From: Deltaproteobacteria bacterium | GTDB lineage: Bacteria; Desulfobacterota; Syntrophia; Syntrophales; UBA5619 | Assembly (NCBI GenBank): GCA_023487865.1 | Contig: JAMDBG010000058.1 | Location: 1 to 9,405, forward strand | Direction of reading: 5' to 3' | Length of the DNA: 9,405 nucleotides | In this document: piece by piece, positions 6,564 through 9,405 of the stretch | Layout: every line of letters begins with the position of its first letter | How positions within the stretch are numbered: position 1 is the first letter of the stretch | Made by a program: the position numbers and the translations under genes | The notes under the pieces: generated by a model | Database searches by the model: none | What the model was told of the DNA's origin: nothing | The model's input: only the letters and a program-made list of their open reading frames with translations

Positions 6564-6592
6564 TTGACACAGGGGCATCTCTTGCCTATATT
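6564..6592 (+). promoter_or_regulatory. Sigma70-type promoter for the cupin gene
   Basis: TTGACA (6564-6569), a 17-bp spacer and TATATT (6587-6592). Transcription should begin near 6599, about 45 nt before the ATG at 6645. This places the upstream in-frame ATG at 6522 before the promoter, which excludes it as the start for this transcript. Confidence 0.75.
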
Positions 6593-6644
6593 CGCCCACA
6601 AAAAGATCAGGTCATTTCACAAGTCATGTGAGGAGGAGTATCCC

Positions 6645-7016
6645 ATGGAATATGTCCGTAAGGTGGATTTCGCGGCGATCGACAAGAGCGGCGCCGATGA
6701 GCGTGTGACCCAGGTTCTGTTCGATCATACGTCGGGCGCCAAGAACTGCACGACCGCTTGCATCAAGATACCGGCGGGCGGCGGCTCGCCCGCCGGCATG
6801 CACATCCACGCCGTCGATCAGATCTTCTATATCCTGAAGGGCACGATGAGCATCGAGATAGAGGACAAGCAGTATGACTGCCCCCCCGGCTCGCTTATCG
6901 TCCTGCCTGCCGGGATGCGGCACCGCAACTGGAACGACAGCGGCGAGCCGATCGTTCATCTGGCTTTCAATGCCCCCCTGCCTGATCCGAACGTCCCTTT
7001 CGCCGAATCGGTCTGA
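6645..7016 (+). CDS. Small single-domain cupin protein
   Basis: A 123-residue soluble protein made of one cupin beta-barrel. Cupin motif 1 is GMHIHAVDQIFYILKG (51-66), with H53 and H55 as metal ligands. The usual glutamate four residues later is replaced by Q59. Motif 2 is GSLIVLPAGMRHRNWN (82-97), with H93 as the third histidine ligand. A metal site is therefore likely, though with an altered ligand set. Cupins of this size include isomerases, dioxygenases, sugar- or ligand-binding proteins and quercetinase-like enzymes, so the reaction cannot be named. The start is the ATG at 6645: AGGAGGA (6631-6637) sits 7 bases ahead and a promoter lies at 6564-6592. A longer frame from 6522 would add 41 residues of poor-quality sequence. 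Its own promoter and the 179-bp gap to the next gene suggest a single-gene transcript. Confidence 0.88.
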   Translation: MEYVRKVDFAAIDKSGADERVTQVLFDHTSGAKNCTTACIKIPAGGGSPAGMHIHAVDQIFYILKGTMSIEIEDKQYDCPPGSLIVLPAGMRHRNWNDSGEPIVHLAFNAPLPDPNVPFAESV

Positions 7017-7084
7017 CCCGGCGAACCGAAGCCAGCTTAAGGGCCTGGCGGATGATCCCTTAATGCATAATTTCCCGATAGTTA

Positions 7085-7108
7085 TTGACACACGGGGATA
7101 GATATGAT
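7085..7108 (+). promoter_or_regulatory. Possible promoter region of the CBS-ACT gene
   Basis: A perfect TTGACA (7085-7090) and a good TATGAT (7103-7108) are both present but only 12 bp apart, too close to work as one sigma70 promoter. Either one of them is used with a weaker partner or the region binds something else. The sequence around TTGACA closely resembles that upstream of the cupin gene. Confidence 0.35.
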
Positions 7109-7130
7109 AGGGAAAAACCATCGTAAAGCT

Positions 7131-7165
7131 GCTGCCTTATGTCTGGTTTACTCGGCGGCTTTTTT
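7131..7165 (+). terminator. Candidate terminator or leader attenuator
   Basis: GCTGCC (7131-7136) can pair with GGCGGC (7154-7159), a 6-bp stem including one G-T pair and a 17-nt loop, followed directly by six T residues (7160-7165). It lies 115 bp after the cupin stop and 31 bp before the CBS-ACT start. It could end the cupin transcript or, if transcription starts near 7115, act within the CBS-ACT leader. The long loop makes it a weak example. Confidence 0.35.
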
Positions 7166-7195
7166 GGTATTCACTCTTGTCAGGAGGTAAATCCC

Positions 7196-7900
7196 ATGCA
7201 AGTCAAAGACCGTATGACCCCCAATCCGACCACTGCCACTGAGGACACCACCTTCGAAGAAGCCCTGCACATGATGAAGGAAAAGAAGATCCGCCGCCTG
7301 CCCATCGTCAACAAGAGCGGCCGCCTGAGCGGTATTGTCGTACAGAAGGATCTGTTCTCCGCCTCTCCCTCGACGGCCACCAGTCTCAGCGTCTTTGAGG
7401 TGCACTATCTCCTGTCCAAAGTGAAGATGAAAGACGTGATGACCAAGCGGGTGGTCACCGTCGGCGATGACTGTCCGCTGGAAGAGGCGGCCCGCATCAT
7501 GGTCGATTACAAGATCGGCTGCCTGCCCATTACCAAAGACGGAAAACTGCTCGGCATTATCACCGAGACCGACATCTTCAAGACCTTCGTGGAGATCATG
7601 GGCGGCCGTGCAAAGGGCCTGCGCCTGACACTGGATGTGACCGAAAGGAAAGGGGAGTTGGCCGCTATCGCCAACGAAATCGCCAAGCTCAATGGCAATA
7701 TTGTCACCCTGGCCACCTTCAGCGGCAAGAATGCCAGTGATCGCATCATCACCGTCAAGGTGACCGACGCCCCCAAAGAGGCCTTGCTGAAGGATCTGGA
7801 GGCAAACGGCGTCAAGGTCCTCAACGCCATCGATATGACCGAAGGCGGTTACACCCCCACGATCATTAAGTCACAGTCGCGTCCTTATTCAGAAGTTTGA
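7196..7900 (+). CDS. CBS-CBS-ACT domain protein, AcuB-like
   Basis: A 234-residue soluble regulatory protein. Two CBS domains occupy about 1-56 (VKDRMTPNPTT opening, IRRLPIVNKSGRLSGIV core) and 78-134 (MKDVMTKRVVTV opening, IGCLPITKDGKLLGIIT core, ending TETDIF). A C-terminal ACT domain spans about 142-216 (LRLTLDVTERKGELAAIANEI, followed by strands and helix). This order is that of AcuB-type proteins. CBS pairs bind adenine nucleotides such as AMP or ATP, and ACT domains bind small ligands, often amino acids, so it probably senses energy or metabolite state. No enzyme domain is attached and no acuA or acuC lies nearby, so an acetoin link is not supported. The start is the ATG at 7196, with AGGAGGT (7182-7188) 7 bases ahead; a frame from 7139 adds 19 residues that run through the hairpin and T-run and is unlikely. 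Confidence 0.92.
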   Translation: MQVKDRMTPNPTTATEDTTFEEALHMMKEKKIRRLPIVNKSGRLSGIVVQKDLFSASPSTATSLSVFEVHYLLSKVKMKDVMTKRVVTVGDDCPLEEAARIMVDYKIGCLPITKDGKLLGIITETDIFKTFVEIMGGRAKGLRLTLDVTERKGELAAIANEIAKLNGNIVTLATFSGKNASDRIITVKVTDAPKEALLKDLEANGVKVLNAIDMTEGGYTPTIIKSQSRPYSEV

Positions 7901-7969
7901 TGGCGGATGAAGCTTCCTGCGCGGAAACATCGGGGTCGTTGTCCGATCGATGCACGGCGGTCAAATCCC

Positions 7970-7998
7970 TTGACACCAGAGAACCCTCTCAATATACT
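7970..7998 (+). promoter_or_regulatory. Sigma70-type promoter for the Ldh2-type dehydrogenase gene
   Basis: TTGACA (7970-7975), a 17-bp spacer and TATACT (7993-7998). Transcription should start near 8005, giving a leader of about 47 nt to the ATG at 8052. An in-frame ATG at 8013 would leave only about 8 nt of leader and no ribosome site, which supports the later start. Confidence 0.75.
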
Positions 7999-8051
7999 CC
8001 GCCCCAAAATTAATGAGTCTTTGGAGGACTCCAGAGAAAGGAGAAACAGGC

Positions 8052-9122
8052 ATGCCAGGTGTTGACGGAGGGATTATGTTCCCCGCGGACCGATTAAGGG
8101 ATTGGACACAGGAGGTTTTCCAAAAAATCGGGGTGAGCCGGGATGACGCGGTTCTGCTTACCGACTCACTGATCGAGGCCAACCTCCGGGGCGTGGACAC
8201 CCACGGCATCACGAGGATGCTCTGCGTTTACGTGGAGCGGATCCGGAAGGGGGTCATGAGCGCGAAGAGCAACCTGGTCGTCGTGCGTGAGAAGGCGTCC
8301 ACCGCCTTGATCGACTGCCGCAACAGCATCGGCCAGGTGGGCGCGGCCCGCGCCATGGAATTGGCGATCGAGAAGGCCAGGCCGCCCGGCGTGGCCTTCA
8401 CCGCCGTGTCCCACTCCAACCACTTCGGGGCGTCCGCCTACTGGGCCATGAAGGCCCTCCCGCAGGGCATGATCGGCTTCAGCTCGACCAACGCCCCTGC
8501 CGCCGCGGCGCCCACGGGCGGCAGCACGGCGATGTTCGGCACCAATCCCTTCGCCATTGCCATCCCCGCCGACAGGGAGCTGCCGGTGGTCCTGGATCTG
8601 GCCACGACGGTCGTGGCCCGCGGCAGGATCGTCCTCCACGCCAAGCAGAATAAGCCACTGGAGCCCGGCTGGGCCTTCGACGAGCGCGGCGTCCCGACCA
8701 CGGACCCGCACACCGCCATGAAGGGGCTCCTCGCCCCCATCGGCGGTTACAAGGGTTACGGGATCATGCTGGCGGTGGACTTCCTCTGCGGGCTCCTGAC
8801 CGGTTCGAATTACGGGACCCACTTCCCCGGTTTTCTGGCGGACAACATGACCGAACCGACCGACGTCGGGAGCGTCTTTGCGGCAATCAACGTGGAGAGT
8901 TTCATGGACCTGCCGGAATTCACGGCCGCCGTCGACAAGGCGCTTCAGGAGATCAAGACGTCGACCAGGGCGGAGGGGGTGAAGCGCATCTACATCCCGG
9001 GCGAGATCGAGTTCGAGATGAAGGCCGATCGCCTTGCTCACGGCATCCCGATCCCCGAGGCGGTGATCAATGATTTCGTCGCCCTCGGCCGGGAGCTGGG
9101 CATCCCCTTTCCCCAGGCCTGA
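8052..9122 (+). CDS. Malate/L-lactate dehydrogenase, Ldh2 family
   Basis: A 356-residue cytoplasmic NAD(P)-dependent 2-hydroxyacid oxidoreductase of the Ldh2/MdhA family (COG2055; relatives include ureidoglycolate dehydrogenase AllD and YiaK), which is unrelated to the Rossmann-fold malate and lactate dehydrogenases. Landmarks are DTHGITRM with D49, H51 and R55; SHSNHFGA with H121 and H124; GTNPFAIAIP (163-172); LDLATTVVARGRI with D182; and GGYKGYG (231-237). Together they cover the whole family domain, and the length is normal, so it looks intact. ATG 8052 is chosen for AAAGGAG at 8037-8043 and the promoter at 7970-7998. It is strikingly rich in G or C at third codon positions compared with the cupin upstream region. 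Substrate may be malate, lactate, ureidoglycolate or a 2,3-diketo sugar acid; neighbours do not decide. The next gene starts 55 bp downstream on the same strand. Confidence 0.93.
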   Translation: MPGVDGGIMFPADRLRDWTQEVFQKIGVSRDDAVLLTDSLIEANLRGVDTHGITRMLCVYVERIRKGVMSAKSNLVVVREKASTALIDCRNSIGQVGAARAMELAIEKARPPGVAFTAVSHSNHFGASAYWAMKALPQGMIGFSSTNAPAAAAPTGGSTAMFGTNPFAIAIPADRELPVVLDLATTVVARGRIVLHAKQNKPLEPGWAFDERGVPTTDPHTAMKGLLAPIGGYKGYGIMLAVDFLCGLLTGSNYGTHFPGFLADNMTEPTDVGSVFAAINVESFMDLPEFTAAVDKALQEIKTSTRAEGVKRIYIPGEIEFEMKADRLAHGIPIPEAVINDFVALGRELGIPFPQA

Positions 9123-9177
9123 CGACGGATTGTCGATAGGATATCGGGTAAATAGACACCAGGCAGGAGAAGCCATC

Positions 9178-9405
9178 ATGGATCACGAGAAAAGAAAACG
9201 GACCCGCGTCCCCGTTCATTTTGACGTCAGCATTAAGCTCGGGGGAAAAATCATCGAAGTACAAATCATCAACATCAGTCTGACCGGGATTCTCTGCACC
9301 TCCAACCGGCTTTTCCAGCAGAACGCCGCCTGCCAGGCGATCATTTCCTTGCGCGACGACATTAGAATCACGATTGATTCGAAGATCCTGAGGGTCGGTG
9401 AAAAG
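9178..9405 (+). CDS. PilZ-domain protein, 3'-truncated by the window edge
   Basis: The first 76 residues of a likely cyclic-di-GMP binding protein. The two PilZ signatures are present: an N-terminal arginine cluster (EKRKRTRVPV at 4-13, fitting RxxxR) and NISLTGIL (37-44), fitting the [D/N]xSxxG motif. Both contact c-di-GMP in characterised PilZ proteins. The beta-rich sequence between and after them (VSIKLGGKIIEVQII, then SLRDDIRITIDSKILRV) matches the PilZ barrel. The ATG at 9178 has AGGAG at 9165-9169, 8 bases ahead. No N-terminal extra domain precedes PilZ, so it may be a stand-alone adaptor, but the C-terminus lies outside the window. It lies 55 bp after the dehydrogenase gene without a visible promoter or terminator between, so co-transcription is possible though a functional tie is not implied. 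Confidence 0.88.
   Translation, partial: MDHEKRKRTRVPVHFDVSIKLGGKIIEVQIINISLTGILCTSNRLFQQNAACQAIISLRDDIRITIDSKILRVGEK

Noticed and set aside
6522..6644. Upstream extension of the cupin frame to an ATG at 6522
   Set aside because: It begins before a consensus promoter and lacks a ribosome site, whereas the ATG at 6645 has AGGAGGA at ideal spacing.
8166..9179. Long minus-strand frame (337 codons) opposite the Ldh2 gene
   Set aside because: Its product is a low-complexity mix of Gly, Arg, His and Asp, typical of the antisense of a gene with high third-position GC. The + strand gene is unambiguous.

Overview
The window looks like a chromosomal segment of a Gram-negative, probably anaerobic bacterium. 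The mix of a selenium/sulfur-handling operon, a ZupT-type transporter, a CBS-ACT regulator, a PilZ protein and sigma70-like promoters is most reminiscent of Desulfobacterota (former Deltaproteobacteria, for example the Syntrophaceae). That placement is inference from gene content and general feel, not from a marker gene. Base composition is GC-rich in the genes, with one clearly AT-richer intergenic stretch around 6400-6640.

Layout. (1) 1-441: the 3' part of an unrecognised gene, + strand. (2) 442-659: intergenic, carrying a near-consensus sigma70 promoter. (3) 660-2150: a HerA-like ATPase of the DUF853/YjgR family, followed 75 bp later by a ZIP-family metal transporter (zupT, 2226-3134). (4) 3177-6014: a four-gene minus-strand operon, read right to left: a YedE/YeeE-type membrane transporter, a single-domain TusA-like sulfurtransferase, a DUF3343 (putative Se/S carrier) protein and a class-V aminotransferase/cysteine desulfurase. 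It converges on zupT with only 42 bp between them. (5) 6015-6644: a 630-bp divergent spacer with several hairpins and a clear promoter for the next gene. (6) 6645-7016: a single-domain cupin; 7196-7900: an AcuB-like CBS-CBS-ACT protein; 8052-9122: an Ldh2-type malate/lactate dehydrogenase; 9178-9405: the start of a PilZ-domain protein cut by the window end. All are on the + strand.

The most coherent biology is the minus-strand operon. YedE has paired cysteine motifs for moving a sulfur or selenium species across the membrane. The TusA-like protein has the CPxP persulfide-carrying cysteine, DUF3343 has the SSxCG cysteine, and the desulfurase has its PLP lysine and catalytic cysteine. Together they could form an import, mobilisation and relay route for selenium (or sulfur). 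All four families have been linked to selenium metabolism by comparative genomics, but no selA, selB, selC or selD lies in this window, so the selenium assignment rests on family knowledge.

Several computed long reading frames begin upstream of the likely starts. For the cupin, CBS-ACT and Ldh2 genes the start was moved to the internal ATG that has a good Shine-Dalgarno sequence; for cupin and Ldh2 the promoter position supports this independently. No transposase, CRISPR array, tRNA or rRNA was seen.
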